Shown here one piece after another: positions 43,203 to 52,211 of a stretch of DNA of 64,000 nt. The stretch lies in contig NZ_CP100604.1 of assembly GCF_031202265.1 (NCBI RefSeq), positions 1,302,001-1,366,000 on the forward strand, given 5' to 3'. How positions within the stretch are numbered: position 1 is the stretch's first letter; every line of letters begins with the position of its first letter. Source of the DNA: Bradyrhizobium sp. Ash2021. GTDB taxonomy: Bacteria > Pseudomonadota > Alphaproteobacteria > Rhizobiales > Xanthobacteraceae. The notes under the pieces were generated by a model. The model was not told the DNA's origin. It searched no databases and worked only from the letters and a program-made list of their open reading frames with translations. The position numbers and the translations under genes are program-made.

Positions 43203-43265
43203 GAAAGAGTATGGGTCCCGGCTCAGCGTTCGCTGCGCTCACTTGGCCGGGACGACCAAGCCCCT

Positions 43266-43577
43266 TCAATTCGTCCCGAACATGAATTTGCCGTCGCCCT
43301 CGAGATAGGGGCCGGTGCGCATGTACAACTGGCCGTTCTGGCCGATGAAGAACAACGTGCCCTTCGGCACCTTCTTGGCGCCCTTCAGCAGCATGCCGGC
43401 ATTGTTGGTCCCCATCTTGTAGGCGAACGTTTTGCCGTCCTTGCCGTAGCCATAGCCGGTGTCCGGCTTCAGCTCCCAGGGCGCCGGCTCCGCCCCTTGC
43501 GCAAATGCGGATGTCGTCAGTGCGGCCAGTGCTGCCGCCAACAAAAAGGTTTTGGTCGAAAATCCCGTCATCGTCAT
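43266..43577 (-). CDS. Small secreted protein of unknown function
   Basis: A 103-residue protein: signal peptide (residues 1-26, ending SAFA) and a short mature part (PDTGYGYGKDGKTFAYKMG, then GTLFFIGQNGQLYMRTG). Beta-rich and Gly/Tyr-rich. An ATG at 43571 is an equally possible start. No family known to me. Confidence 0.65.
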   Translation of the reverse strand: MTMTGFSTKTFLLAAALAALTTSAFAQGAEPAPWELKPDTGYGYGKDGKTFAYKMGTNNAGMLLKGAKKVPKGTLFFIGQNGQLYMRTGPYLEGDGKFMFGTN

Positions 43578-43777
43578 CCTCCCGGCGGCCGAAAAATGCC
43601 TCTCTTGTCCACCTTCTTGAACAAATCACGAACGTCATGATTCCGTCAATGGCACCTTAGCCGCACCCACGCGGGCCATCACGTCGCTCCCTGCGACTTT
43701 GTGATTTCCCACGTCCCGCTTCGCGACTATGTTCCCCTTTCCGTCTACAACCGTGTATTGCAAAAAACCTCATAGGG

Positions 43778-44266
43778 ATGATTCGGATGAACCTCGTCAT
43801 GAAAATCGGTTTCGGTGTTGCGCTGTCGTTCATGACGCTGGCTCAAGCGGCCGCGGCCGATGAATTCAAGCTCAGCAACAACCAGCGAATTTCGTGCAGC
43901 CGGGGCCTGAGCGCGGGCAAGCTCAACACCGCGACCTGCAAATCCTATGCGTATGTCTTCAACGTCAAGACCTCCGAATATTTCCGCTGCCAGGTCAGCC
44001 TCGCGCTGACGCGGGACAACAAGGAAGTCATCAACGTGCAGACCGACGGCGGCTGCACCAAGAAGCCCCGCATCTTCGAGGCCGACTCGAGCTATTCGTT
44101 CGACGCCACCGAAACCGAGCCGCCGAACACCAATTCATTCTTCGGTCCCGGCGGCTATTCGGTGTGGGCCAGCGACAACAATGCGCTGAAGGTACGCGGC
44201 TGCATCATCATTTCGTCCGGACTCGGCTCCGACATCTCGAAATGCCTCGACATGTCGTTTCAGTGA
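43778..44266 (+). CDS. Secreted Cys-containing protein of unknown function
   Basis: A 162-residue protein with a signal peptide (about residues 9-27) and six cysteines in the mature part (ISCSRGL, TATCKSY, FRCQVSL, GGCTKKP, RGCIIIS, SKCLDMS), suggesting disulfides. The family is not known to me. Its last 46 residues are duplicated at 45633-45771, beyond the neighbouring beta-propeller gene. Start could be 43778 or 43787. Confidence 0.7.
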   Translation: MIRMNLVMKIGFGVALSFMTLAQAAAADEFKLSNNQRISCSRGLSAGKLNTATCKSYAYVFNVKTSEYFRCQVSLALTRDNKEVINVQTDGGCTKKPRIFEADSSYSFDATETEPPNTNSFFGPGGYSVWASDNNALKVRGCIIISSGLGSDISKCLDMSFQ

Positions 44267-44362
44267 GTGTTGCGGCGTCGAACGCTGACCGGGCTCAAGC
44301 GCCGGTCAGCGCATCGCGGGAGATTTGGCCTGTTGCCCGGTTTGCGAACCAGGCGCGCTGCT

Positions 44363-45547
44363 TCAGTGTCCCATGCGTGCCGAAGCCGGATGTCCCGGTA
44401 CCTTGAAGCGCTTGCCGGTATCCGTGACCCTGGTGCCATTGACTTTCAAGATCGAGAAATCCTGGGTCATGTAGTTCCCGGCCAGGATGTACTTCCCGTC
44501 AGGCGTGAACATGACGGCCTCCGGCAATCCGCCGACCTCGATATCCTGGGTCTTCGTCACCTTCTTGCCGTCGATCTTCAAGATCGAGAGGCTGCCGTTC
44601 TTCTGGTAGAAGAACGCCTTCTTCATGTTGGAGCCGCGCAGGATGGCGGCGACCGCAAGATCGCCCTTCGGGGACATCGCAAGCCCCTCGGGCCCGTCAC
44701 CGACCACCACCCGGTCGATGACGCGTGGCGGAGTGGCCTCGAGATCGATCACGCTTGTGGTGTCGACGCTGCCGTCCGACGAGCCGGCGCCGCCATTGTC
44801 GGAGGTCAGTGCGATCTTGCCATTGGGCGTGACGACGACATTGTAGGGCCACTGGCCGGTCGGCAAATCGACCTTGTTGTAGGATACCTTGTCGCCGACG
44901 ATGTCGAGTACCGATACCTTGTGCGCGGGAAACCGTACCGCGAGCGCCCGCTTGCCGTCCGGCGTGAAGACCACATGCGCAACGCTGTCGGGGAATGAGA
45001 TGGTGTCGGTGACCTTGACGTCGGTGCCGTTGAGCGAGAGCACACTGATCGAGTTATCGCCGCGATTGGCAACCAGCGCCATCTTGCCGGACGGACTGAT
45101 GCTCAGTCCCGACGGCTGCTTGCCCGCGGTGATCGTCGCCGCCAGTTTGGGCGGGCTGGCCTTGAGGTCGATGACGTAAACCTTGTTGTCGGGGACCTGT
45201 TTCAGCGCGTCGCCGTCCTTGGTGACGTCCACCGAATCCGCTACCAGCGCGACCGAGCCTGATGGGTCGATGTCGACATTGACCGGCGGTCCGACGATCG
45301 AATTCTTAAGGGGCAGGGTGGCGACGATCTTGGGATTTTCAGGATCGGCAAGATCGACGATCAGAACCGTATCCTTGCCGGGCGCCGACAGGACGGTCTT
45401 TCCATCGTCGTCCCACCAGACTTTCTCGTCGTTCCCGACGATCATGAACGGCTTTGCATAAGCGAGATTGAGGCTGGAGCTGCAGAGCAGGATGGCAGAT
45501 CCCAAAAACAATCCATAGGACAATCCAACGGCGCGATAGAGATGCAT
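44363..45547 (-). CDS. YncE-like seven-bladed beta-propeller protein
   Basis: A 394-residue periplasmic protein (signal peptide to about residue 31, ALA-type cleavage near LAYA). Repeating blade motifs include VNVDIDPSGSVALVAD, GLSISPSGKMALVANRGDNSISVLSL, VVFTPDGKRALAV, NVVVTPNGKIALTSDNGG, GLAMSPKGDLAVAA and AVMFTPDGKYILAGNYM, as in YncE/SMP-30-like proteins. Ligand unknown. Flanked on both sides by copies of one gene end. Confidence 0.85.
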   Translation of the reverse strand: MHLYRAVGLSYGLFLGSAILLCSSSLNLAYAKPFMIVGNDEKVWWDDDGKTVLSAPGKDTVLIVDLADPENPKIVATLPLKNSIVGPPVNVDIDPSGSVALVADSVDVTKDGDALKQVPDNKVYVIDLKASPPKLAATITAGKQPSGLSISPSGKMALVANRGDNSISVLSLNGTDVKVTDTISFPDSVAHVVFTPDGKRALAVRFPAHKVSVLDIVGDKVSYNKVDLPTGQWPYNVVVTPNGKIALTSDNGGAGSSDGSVDTTSVIDLEATPPRVIDRVVVGDGPEGLAMSPKGDLAVAAILRGSNMKKAFFYQKNGSLSILKIDGKKVTKTQDIEVGGLPEAVMFTPDGKYILAGNYMTQDFSILKVNGTRVTDTGKRFKVPGHPASARMGH

Positions 45548-45632
45548 GTGGCGTTCTCCCGGTAGAACCGGCCTCTGATGGGCCGGGGTCGCACTCAGAC
45601 TACGCGGGGAACCGAACTGTTGCCAGAGCCGA

Positions 45633-45771
45633 GCCGAACACCAATTCGTTCTTCGGTCCCGGCGGCTATTCGGTGTGGGCCAGCGACAACAATGCGCTGA
45701 AGGTACGCGGTTGCATCATCAACGGACTCGGCTCCGACATCTCGAAATGCCTCGACATGTCGTTTCAGTGA
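45633..45771 (+). pseudogene. Partial duplicate of the 43778 gene end
   Basis: This 139-base copy of 44122-44266 encodes TNSFFGPGGYSVWASDNNAL, then VRGCIINGLGSDISKCLDMS and a stop in the same frame. It lacks six bases (two codons) in the IIISSG region and has scattered base changes. No start or signal peptide. Confidence 0.85.
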
Positions 45772-45802
45772 AGGCGGCAGGTCCGGACCTGCCGGGGGCC
45801 GC

Positions 45803-47020
45803 TCATGGCCTTCTGTCCGGGCTGGACGCCAGCAAGGAGCGCGACCGGGCAAATTTTCTGATCCCCATCGGCTTGTTGAACAGGTAGCCCTGCATCAGAT
45901 CGAAGCCCATGCCGTGCGCGGCGAGAAAATCGGCGCGGGTCTCGACGCCCTGGGCCACCGCGCGCGCGCCATGGTCCTGGGCCAGTTCGACGATTCGGCG
46001 GCACACCGTCGCTTTCAGCCGGTCATCCGCGCAGCCGGTGACGAATTGATGATCGACCTTCAACTCGACGAACGGAAAGCTCCGAAGCCCCATCAGCGCC
46101 GGCCATTCCGCGCCGACATTGTCGAGCACGATCGCAATATTATGCAGGCGCACGTCGCGTGCGACATCGATCACGAGATCCAGATTGCCGATCACCTCGG
46201 CGCTGTCGATCTCGATCAGCAAGCCGCTGAACGCAGGATGATCGGGCATCGCGCGGCACAGATCGCGTACCGCCTGCCGATCGCCGAGAAACGACACCGG
46301 CATATTGATCGAGAGATCGACCGGCCCCTGCTGCTCGAGAAGGTAGCGCCAATCCTCGATGGCGCGGCCGATCACGAATTCCGACAGGCCGCGAAAATGC
46401 GGATCCTTGTCGTCGGGGATGAAGTAGGCCGGCGGAACCACACCCCAGGCGGGATGCCGCATCCGCACCAGCGCTTCGGCGCCACTGGGCACCAGGGTGC
46501 GGACATTGATTTTCTGCTGATACCACAATTCGAGCCAGCCGGCCTTCAACGCCTCGGCCACGTCCACCGCCGGGCTCGGCGCCGGTTCTGAAGGCAGCAG
46601 CGTCGCGACGCTGTCGCGCAGCGTCCCCGCGCTGAAAGGCGTCTGCAGGCAGGGCAGCATCGCGATACCGTATTCCTCGCCAATTTGCCTGATGGCCTTT
46701 ACCATGATCGATCCCGGTTGACCGATGACCAGAACTTTGCCGGTGAAATTCTTCCTGACCAGGGTCTCGAGAATTTTACCGACCTCGACCCCGTCGAAAG
46801 ACACGCCGAGGACGAACAAATCGGGCTGTTGCGCGTCCAGGACGGCAGCCAGCTCGCTGGCCTGGCCGCATTCGCTGGTAATGAAGCCCAACTCCTCGAG
46901 AGCGTCGGAAAGGAAGGTTCGAAGGTGCTTTTTGCCGTCGGTGACGCATGCGCGCGGCATTACCTTTCGTTGTCCGAACCCGACGGGTCGCGCGTGTTCG
47001 CTGGGATTGATGTGAATCAT
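45803..47020 (-). CDS. Receiver-like plus degenerate EAL-domain protein
   Basis: A 405-residue protein. Residues 20-140 are a receiver-like domain (HLRTFLSDALEELGFITSECGQ) with VLGVSFDG where the phosphoacceptor Asp region should be. Residues 165-395 are an EAL domain: EALVRMRHP and LSINMPVSF are kept, but DNVGAEW replaces the DDFGTG loop and AQGVET replaces AEGVE. Loss of those acidic residues suggests it no longer hydrolyses cyclic di-GMP and may act as a sensor or scaffold. Start at 47020 chosen; the longer frame is non-coding in character. Confidence 0.82.
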   Translation of the reverse strand: MIHINPSEHARPVGFGQRKVMPRACVTDGKKHLRTFLSDALEELGFITSECGQASELAAVLDAQQPDLFVLGVSFDGVEVGKILETLVRKNFTGKVLVIGQPGSIMVKAIRQIGEEYGIAMLPCLQTPFSAGTLRDSVATLLPSEPAPSPAVDVAEALKAGWLELWYQQKINVRTLVPSGAEALVRMRHPAWGVVPPAYFIPDDKDPHFRGLSEFVIGRAIEDWRYLLEQQGPVDLSINMPVSFLGDRQAVRDLCRAMPDHPAFSGLLIEIDSAEVIGNLDLVIDVARDVRLHNIAIVLDNVGAEWPALMGLRSFPFVELKVDHQFVTGCADDRLKATVCRRIVELAQDHGARAVAQGVETRADFLAAHGMGFDLMQGYLFNKPMGIRKFARSRSLLASSPDRRP

Positions 47021-47581
47021 TCTCGCCGTCTCCAAAGATGCCGACGATAGTCGTACATCCGCGCGGCGGCTGTAATCTTGGAGTTTTAGGGACGCAGCGA
47101 TGATTGCTTTGGTAGGGTTAAAACCGGCATTGAGAATAAAATTGTAACGAAATCGGCAACGAATCGGGCTGCGAGATACCAGGACAGCGCCCAACCGTTG
47201 TCGGTTGACGCCTTGGGCTTGCCCCATGAACCGACGCGCGCGCCCGCGCCGATGTCTCATCGCTGGATGCGCGTTAACGTCTGTGTTCGCTTGTCGGCTT
47301 GTCCACAGTTCGTGCCACTGCAGCGAGCTCTTCGAGGCGAGAATCGCGCCTCGGATTATTTCAGCTGCGCGACGTTTCGATGCGCGAGGCGGATGGCGCG
47401 GAACGCCGTGTCGCATCTCGCTGCCCGATCGTCACTCCGGCTCGATACTGCCGGTCTCGCCGGTTCCCGCATGCGTCCGGCGCGACCGCGCATGCGTATT
47501 TGACCTTCGCGTGCGTCGTTTGGATGGGTTGACCGGGGGCCTCGCCCCGTCCAATTTCCGGCGGAATTTTTAGGGGGAATA
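47021..47581. other. Long gap upstream of a transporter gene
   Basis: About 560 bases between divergent genes, with overlapping short frames that look non-coding. It must hold promoters for the EAL gene and the TAXI transporter; AGGGGGA lies six bases before the latter's ATG. Confidence 0.45.
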
Positions 47582-48535
47582 ATGCTCATGAATTCGAAGT
47601 TGATGGCGGCCGCAATTGTGGCGGCAGCGGCTTTGGCGGCGCCTGCCGCCCAAGCCCAATCATTCATTAACGTGCTGACCGGCGGCACCTCCGGCGTGTA
47701 TTACCCGCTCGGCGTCGCCATTGGGAAAATCTTTGGCGACAAGATCCCGAACGTAAAAACCCAGGTGCAGGCCACCAAGGCGTCGGTCGAAAACCTGATC
47801 CTGCTGCAGCAGGGCCGCGGCGAGATCGCGTTCACGCTCGGCGACTCACTCAAGGCCGCATGGGAAGGCGACGAGGAGGCCGGCTTCAAGTCCAAGCTCG
47901 ACAAGCTGCGCACCATCGGCGCGATCTATCCGAACTACATCCAGATCGTCGCCACCGCCGACAGCGGCATCAAGACGCTGGCCGATCTGAAGGGCAAGAG
48001 CCTCTCGGTCGGCGCGCCCAAATCCGGTACCGAGCTCAACTCGCGCGCGATCCTGGCCGCCGCCGGGATGACCTACAAGGACATCGGCAAGGTCGAATAT
48101 CTGCCGTTCGCCGAATCCGTCGACCTGATGAAGAATCGCCAGCTCAATGCGACGCTGCAATCGGCCGGCCTCGGCGTCGCCTCACTGAAGGATCTCTCGA
48201 CCTCGGCCGACATCACCGTGGTGTCGGTGCCGAAGGAGATCGTCGACAAGATCGGCCCGCCCTTCGTCTCCGTGACCATTCCCGCCAACACCTATACCGG
48301 CCAGGACAAGGACGTCCCGACCGCGGCCGTGATCAATTATCTGGTGACGAGTTCCGCCGTCAGCGACGACCTCGCCTACCAGATGACCAAGCTGATCTTC
48401 GAATCCTTGCCGGAACTGGCGAATTCGCACTCCGCCGGCAAGGAGATCAAGCTCGAGACGGCAGCCACCGGCAGCCCGGTGCCGCTGCACCCCGGCGCGA
48501 TCCGCTATTATAAGGAGAAGGGGCTGATCAAGTAG
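47582..48535 (+). CDS. TAXI-family TRAP transporter solute-binding protein
   Basis: A 317-residue periplasmic protein with a signal peptide (residues 1-25, ALA/AQA region). The TAXI fold is clear: LTGGTSGVYYPLGVAIGKIF, QATKASVENLILLQQGRGEIAFTLGDS, LKGKSLSVGAPKSGTELNSRAIL. TAXI proteins bind small organic acids, often glutamate-like or 2-oxo acids. It is the binding partner of the fused permease downstream, 91 bases away. Confidence 0.93.
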   Translation: MLMNSKLMAAAIVAAAALAAPAAQAQSFINVLTGGTSGVYYPLGVAIGKIFGDKIPNVKTQVQATKASVENLILLQQGRGEIAFTLGDSLKAAWEGDEEAGFKSKLDKLRTIGAIYPNYIQIVATADSGIKTLADLKGKSLSVGAPKSGTELNSRAILAAAGMTYKDIGKVEYLPFAESVDLMKNRQLNATLQSAGLGVASLKDLSTSADITVVSVPKEIVDKIGPPFVSVTIPANTYTGQDKDVPTAAVINYLVTSSAVSDDLAYQMTKLIFESLPELANSHSAGKEIKLETAATGSPVPLHPGAIRYYKEKGLIK

Positions 48536-48626
48536 CGCCCTCCGCGTCCGCCGTGCCTGCCATGACCTTTCCCCGGGTCGAACCGGTGATATAAGCGTCG
48601 CGGGCACGGGCGGGGGAATCATTCAC

Positions 48627-50735
48627 ATGCTGCAGGCCGAGGGCGCAGAAGCGCAGGTCAAGGTCGAATTCGACAATTTCGAGCACGGGTTTCCGGAAGG
48701 CTTTGGCCCCGGCGGCTGGGGCCATCTGGCCTACCTCATCGGCATCGCGTTTGCGGTGTTCCAGCTCGTGGTCGCGGCATGGAACGTGCTGCCGAGCCAG
48801 GTGGTGCGCGGCGTGCACGTCGGCTTCCTGATCCTGATGACCTTCGGCCTGATCGGCAATTTCACCGCCAAGAACGCTTTCGGCCGCGCGGTCGGCTGGC
48901 TGATCGGTGGCGTCGGATTCCTGTGCGGGCTCTATCAGTGGATCTTCTATGCCGACCTGATCGCGCGCGACGGCGATCCGACCAATACCGACCTTGCCGT
49001 AGGCGCGCTGCTGGCCGTGCTGATTTTCGAAGGCACGCGGCGCCTGATGGGCCTGGCGCTGCCGCTGATGTGCGGTGCCTGCCTGCTGTACTGGTTCTTC
49101 GGCCAGTATCTGCCGGCGCCGTTCAATCATCGCGGCTATGATTTCGATCAGATCATCACCCATCTCTCCTACGGCACGGAAGGGATTTACGGCGTGCCGA
49201 TCTATGTGTCGGCGACCTACATCTTCCTGTTCATCCTGTTCGGCTCGTTCCTCGAACGCGCCGGCATGATCCAGCTGTTCACCGATGTGTCGCTCGGCCT
49301 GTTCGGCCGCACCCGCGGCGGACCGGCCAAGGTCGCGGTGTTTGCGTCGGGCATGATGGGCACGATTTCGGGCTCCGGCGTCGCCAACGTCGTCACCGTC
49401 GGCCAGTTCACGATCCCCCTGATGATCAAGTTCGGCTATCGCCGCGCCTTTGCCGCCGGCGTCGAGGCCACCGCCTCGATGGGCGGACAGATCATGCCGC
49501 CGGTGATGGGCGCGGTCGCCTTCATCATGGCGGAGACGCTGGGCGTCGAATATTCCGCCATCGTCAAGGCCGCGGTGATTCCGGCGATGCTGTATTTCGC
49601 CTCCGCGTTCTGGATGGTGCATCTGGAAGCCGGCAAGCACGGCCTCGTCGGCATGAAGCGCTCGGAAATCCCGAGCGCCTGGAAGGCGCTGGTGGCGCGC
49701 TGGTATCTGGTGCTGCCGCTGGCGGCACTGGTCTACATGCTGTTCGAAGGCTTTACGCCGCTCTACGCCGGCAGCATGGGTCTCACGCTCACGGTGGCGC
49801 TGATCCTGGGTACCAGCATCACGCTCGGTTTCTCCAACCTCGTGGTGCGTTACGTTTTCTGGATCGGGCTGGCGCTGGTGGCTGCCGCGGTGTCGCGCAA
49901 CGGGCTGGAGATCCTGCCGGTCGCAAGCGTGGTCGGCGGACTGATCCTGATCGCGGCAATCACGCGCGGCGGCCGCGCCACGCTCGCCGCCTGTCGCGAC
50001 TCGCTCGCCGACAGCGCCAAATCGGCGCTGACGGTGGGCATGGCCTGCGCCATCGTCGGCACCATCATCGGCATGATGACGCAGACCGGCGTCGGCACCA
50101 TCTTCGGCGGCTGGATCATAGGGCTCGGCGCGAAAAGCCTGTTCCTGGCGCTGATCATGACCATGCTGCTGTCGATCCTGCTCGGCACCGGCATTCCGAC
50201 GATTCCGACCTACATCATCACCGCGGCGCTGGCCGCACCTGCGCTCGCCAAGCTCGGCGTGCCCTTGATTTCCAGCCACATGTTCGCGTTCTACTACGGC
50301 ATCATGGCCGACCTCTCGCCGCCGGTGGCGCTGGCCGCGCTGGCGGCGGCGCCGATCGCGCGGGAAAATCCCGACAAGATCGGCTGGGAGGCGATGCGCA
50401 TCGCGCTTGCCGGCTACGTCATTCCCTTCATCTTCGTGTATTCGCCGGCGCTGATGCTGCAGGCCGGCGATCCCATGGCGGCCCAGCTCGGGTTCTACGG
50501 CGCCGTGGCGCTCGCCACCTTCAAGGCGCTGGTTGCGATCGGCCTGTTCGGCATCGTCGCGATCGGCTTTTTGTTCACGCGGCTGTCGTGGCCTGAAATC
50601 GCGCTCGCCTTCGTCTCGGCGCTGTGCCTGCTCGGCGATTTCCGCTTCAGCGACACGCTGGGTTTTGCGCTCGCGGCGGCTCTCGTGCTCTGGCAATGGC
50701 GGCAGCGCCCGCGCAACGCGGTGGCGGCGGCTTGA
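48627..50735 (+). CDS. Fused TRAP transporter permease (TAXI type)
   Basis: A 702-residue membrane protein combining the small and large TRAP subunits, with about 16 hydrophobic segments. Large-subunit blocks such as FASGMMGTISGSGVANVVTVGQFTIPLMIKFGY, ASMGGQIMPPVMGAVAFIMAE and GTGIPTIPTYIITAALAAPAL identify it. Sodium-driven uptake is usual for the family. Its TGA overlaps the TTG start of the DUF1850 gene. Confidence 0.94.
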   Translation: MLQAEGAEAQVKVEFDNFEHGFPEGFGPGGWGHLAYLIGIAFAVFQLVVAAWNVLPSQVVRGVHVGFLILMTFGLIGNFTAKNAFGRAVGWLIGGVGFLCGLYQWIFYADLIARDGDPTNTDLAVGALLAVLIFEGTRRLMGLALPLMCGACLLYWFFGQYLPAPFNHRGYDFDQIITHLSYGTEGIYGVPIYVSATYIFLFILFGSFLERAGMIQLFTDVSLGLFGRTRGGPAKVAVFASGMMGTISGSGVANVVTVGQFTIPLMIKFGYRRAFAAGVEATASMGGQIMPPVMGAVAFIMAETLGVEYSAIVKAAVIPAMLYFASAFWMVHLEAGKHGLVGMKRSEIPSAWKALVARWYLVLPLAALVYMLFEGFTPLYAGSMGLTLTVALILGTSITLGFSNLVVRYVFWIGLALVAAAVSRNGLEILPVASVVGGLILIAAITRGGRATLAACRDSLADSAKSALTVGMACAIVGTIIGMMTQTGVGTIFGGWIIGLGAKSLFLALIMTMLLSILLGTGIPTIPTYIITAALAAPALAKLGVPLISSHMFAFYYGIMADLSPPVALAALAAAPIARENPDKIGWEAMRIALAGYVIPFIFVYSPALMLQAGDPMAAQLGFYGAVALATFKALVAIGLFGIVAIGFLFTRLSWPEIALAFVSALCLLGDFRFSDTLGFALAAALVLWQWRQRPRNAVAAA

Positions 50736-51106
50736 GCCTGTGCCTCGCCTCCCTAGGCGTCGTGAAAACGCTGTCGATCGCGGCGTTCACGCTTGTATGG
50801 ACCCATTCGATCGAAAAGACCGCCTGGCAGGAAGACTGGCACATCACGCCACAAGGCCTCGAACTGGTGCAGGCGCGCATCAAGGGCTTTGGCGCCGGCA
50901 TGGAGCCGCCGCCGGACGCGCGCCTCGTCGACGGCTGGTTTCAATGGCAGCCGAAGCGGGCGCCGATGCCGGAAGTCATCCTCGGTAATTCCGGCGCCGC
51001 CGGCGAATGGCGGTTATGCGTGGACGGAAATTGCCGGACGCTGTCGGAGATTTTCGAGCATCCCATTGGTGCCAACGTCACGACCATGCGCGCCTGCGAA
51101 CGATAA
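50732..51106 (+). CDS. DUF1850 protein linked to the TAXI-TRAP transporter
   Basis: A 124-residue protein with one N-terminal hydrophobic segment (VVKTLSIAAFTLVWTHS) and the DUF1850 body (SIEKTAWQEDWHITPQGLELVQARIKGFGAGMEPP, then GWFQWQP and GNSGAAGEWRLCVDG). DUF1850 genes travel with TAXI-TRAP permeases and may help assembly. I chose a TTG at 50732 that overlaps the permease stop codon; a GTG at 50762 is an alternative. Confidence 0.8.
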   Translation: MSLCLASLGVVKTLSIAAFTLVWTHSIEKTAWQEDWHITPQGLELVQARIKGFGAGMEPPPDARLVDGWFQWQPKRAPMPEVILGNSGAAGEWRLCVDGNCRTLSEIFEHPIGANVTTMRACER

Positions 51107-51129
51107 CGGAAAACATTAGGGAGAAGTCG

Positions 51130-51933
51130 ATGGAACGGCTCAAGGGCAAGATCGCGATGGTAGTCGGCGCGGGCTCGATCGGTCCGGGCTGGGGCAATGG
51201 CAAGGCAACCGCGGTGACCTTTGCGCGCGAGGGCGCGCAGGTGTTTTGCGTCGACCGCAATGCGGCCGCCGCCGCAGAGACCGTGAAGATCATCGCGAGT
51301 GAAGGCGGCAAGGCGACGGCGTTCACCGCCGATGTCTCGCAAGCCGATCAGGTCGAGGCGATGGCGGCGGCGTGCCTGAAGGTCTATGGCCGTATCGACG
51401 TGCTCGACAACAATGTCGGGATCGCCGAGATGGGCAGCGTGGTCGAGGTCAACGAGGCGAGCTGGGATCATGTCTTCGCGGTCAATCTCAAGAGCGCCTA
51501 TCTCGCGATGAAGCACGTGATTCCCGTGATGGTGCGGCAGGGCGGCGGGTCGATCATCAACATTTCGTCGATCGCCTCGATCCGCCATGTCGGCATTTCC
51601 TACGTCAGCTACGGCGCCAGCAAGGCCGCGATGAATCAGATGACGCGCACCACTGCGGTCGAATTTGCAGCTGGGCACGTCAGGGTCAACGCCATCCTTC
51701 CGGGCCTGATGAAGACGCCGATGGTCGAACACTCGGCGGGCCTGGCGGCGAGCTATGCCAAGGGCGATGTGGAAGCGATGTGGCGCGCCCGCGATGCGCA
51801 GGTGCCGATGGGACACATGGGCGAGGCCTGGGATGTCGCGAACGCGGCGCTGTATCTCGCGTCGGACGAGTCCAGATATGTCACCGGCATCGAGCTCGTC
51901 GTCGATGGCGGGCTCACCTGTCGGGCGGGTTAA
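51130..51933 (+). CDS. Short-chain dehydrogenase/reductase
   Basis: A 267-residue SDR. The nucleotide loop is VGAGSIGPGWGNGKA (a variant of TGxxxGxG), the NNVG motif is DVLDNNVGIAEMG, and the catalytic residues are Ser in NISSIASIRH and Tyr-Lys in YVSYGASKAAM. Start at 51130 follows GGGAGAAG. It follows the DUF1850 gene by 23 bases, so the transporter and the dehydrogenase may serve one catabolic route; substrate unknown. Confidence 0.9.
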   Translation: MERLKGKIAMVVGAGSIGPGWGNGKATAVTFAREGAQVFCVDRNAAAAAETVKIIASEGGKATAFTADVSQADQVEAMAAACLKVYGRIDVLDNNVGIAEMGSVVEVNEASWDHVFAVNLKSAYLAMKHVIPVMVRQGGGSIINISSIASIRHVGISYVSYGASKAAMNQMTRTTAVEFAAGHVRVNAILPGLMKTPMVEHSAGLAASYAKGDVEAMWRARDAQVPMGHMGEAWDVANAALYLASDESRYVTGIELVVDGGLTCRAG

Positions 51934-51945
51934 CTCTCATCTCTC

Positions 51946-52106
51946 GTCGTCCCGGACAAGCGAGCGATAGCGAGCGCCGATCCGGGACCCATAGCCACAG
52001 GCTTTTGTGTAGCGCGAAGGCCGTCGAACAGCTCTCTCGAACCGATAAGCCGCGGCGTATGGGTCCCGGCTCCTGATGCGCAATTGCGCATATGGGCCGG
52101 CACGAC
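51946..52106. repeat. Palindromic repeat, family 3, intact copy
   Basis: CGTCGTCCCGGACAAGCGAG, then GATCCGGGACCCATAGCC on the left, and CGTATGGGTCCCGGCTCC, then GGGCCGGCACGAC on the right. Same outline as the split copy around the IS5-type element. Confidence 0.8.
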
Positions 52107-52211
52107 GCGATCAATTGCAAATCTGCCGCTGTCCGAACGGCGGACCGCTTGCTACGATCACGCCTATATCGAAAACTTCTTGCCAGGCAGTCGATGCGAG
52201 GTTGCTTCAAT

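Noticed and set aside
41976..43640. 554-residue plus-strand open frame
   Set aside because: Antisense to the IS5-type transposase and the secreted protein at 43266; no recognisable domain.
47198..47573. Overlapping plus frames of 77-122 residues upstream of the TAXI gene
   Set aside because: Three frames overlap with similar lengths, Arg/Cys-rich content and no ribosome site, as expected by chance.
48528..50696. 722-residue minus-strand open frame
   Set aside because: Antisense to the TRAP permease; Arg, Gln, Asp and His-rich composition and no hydrophobic or domain pattern.
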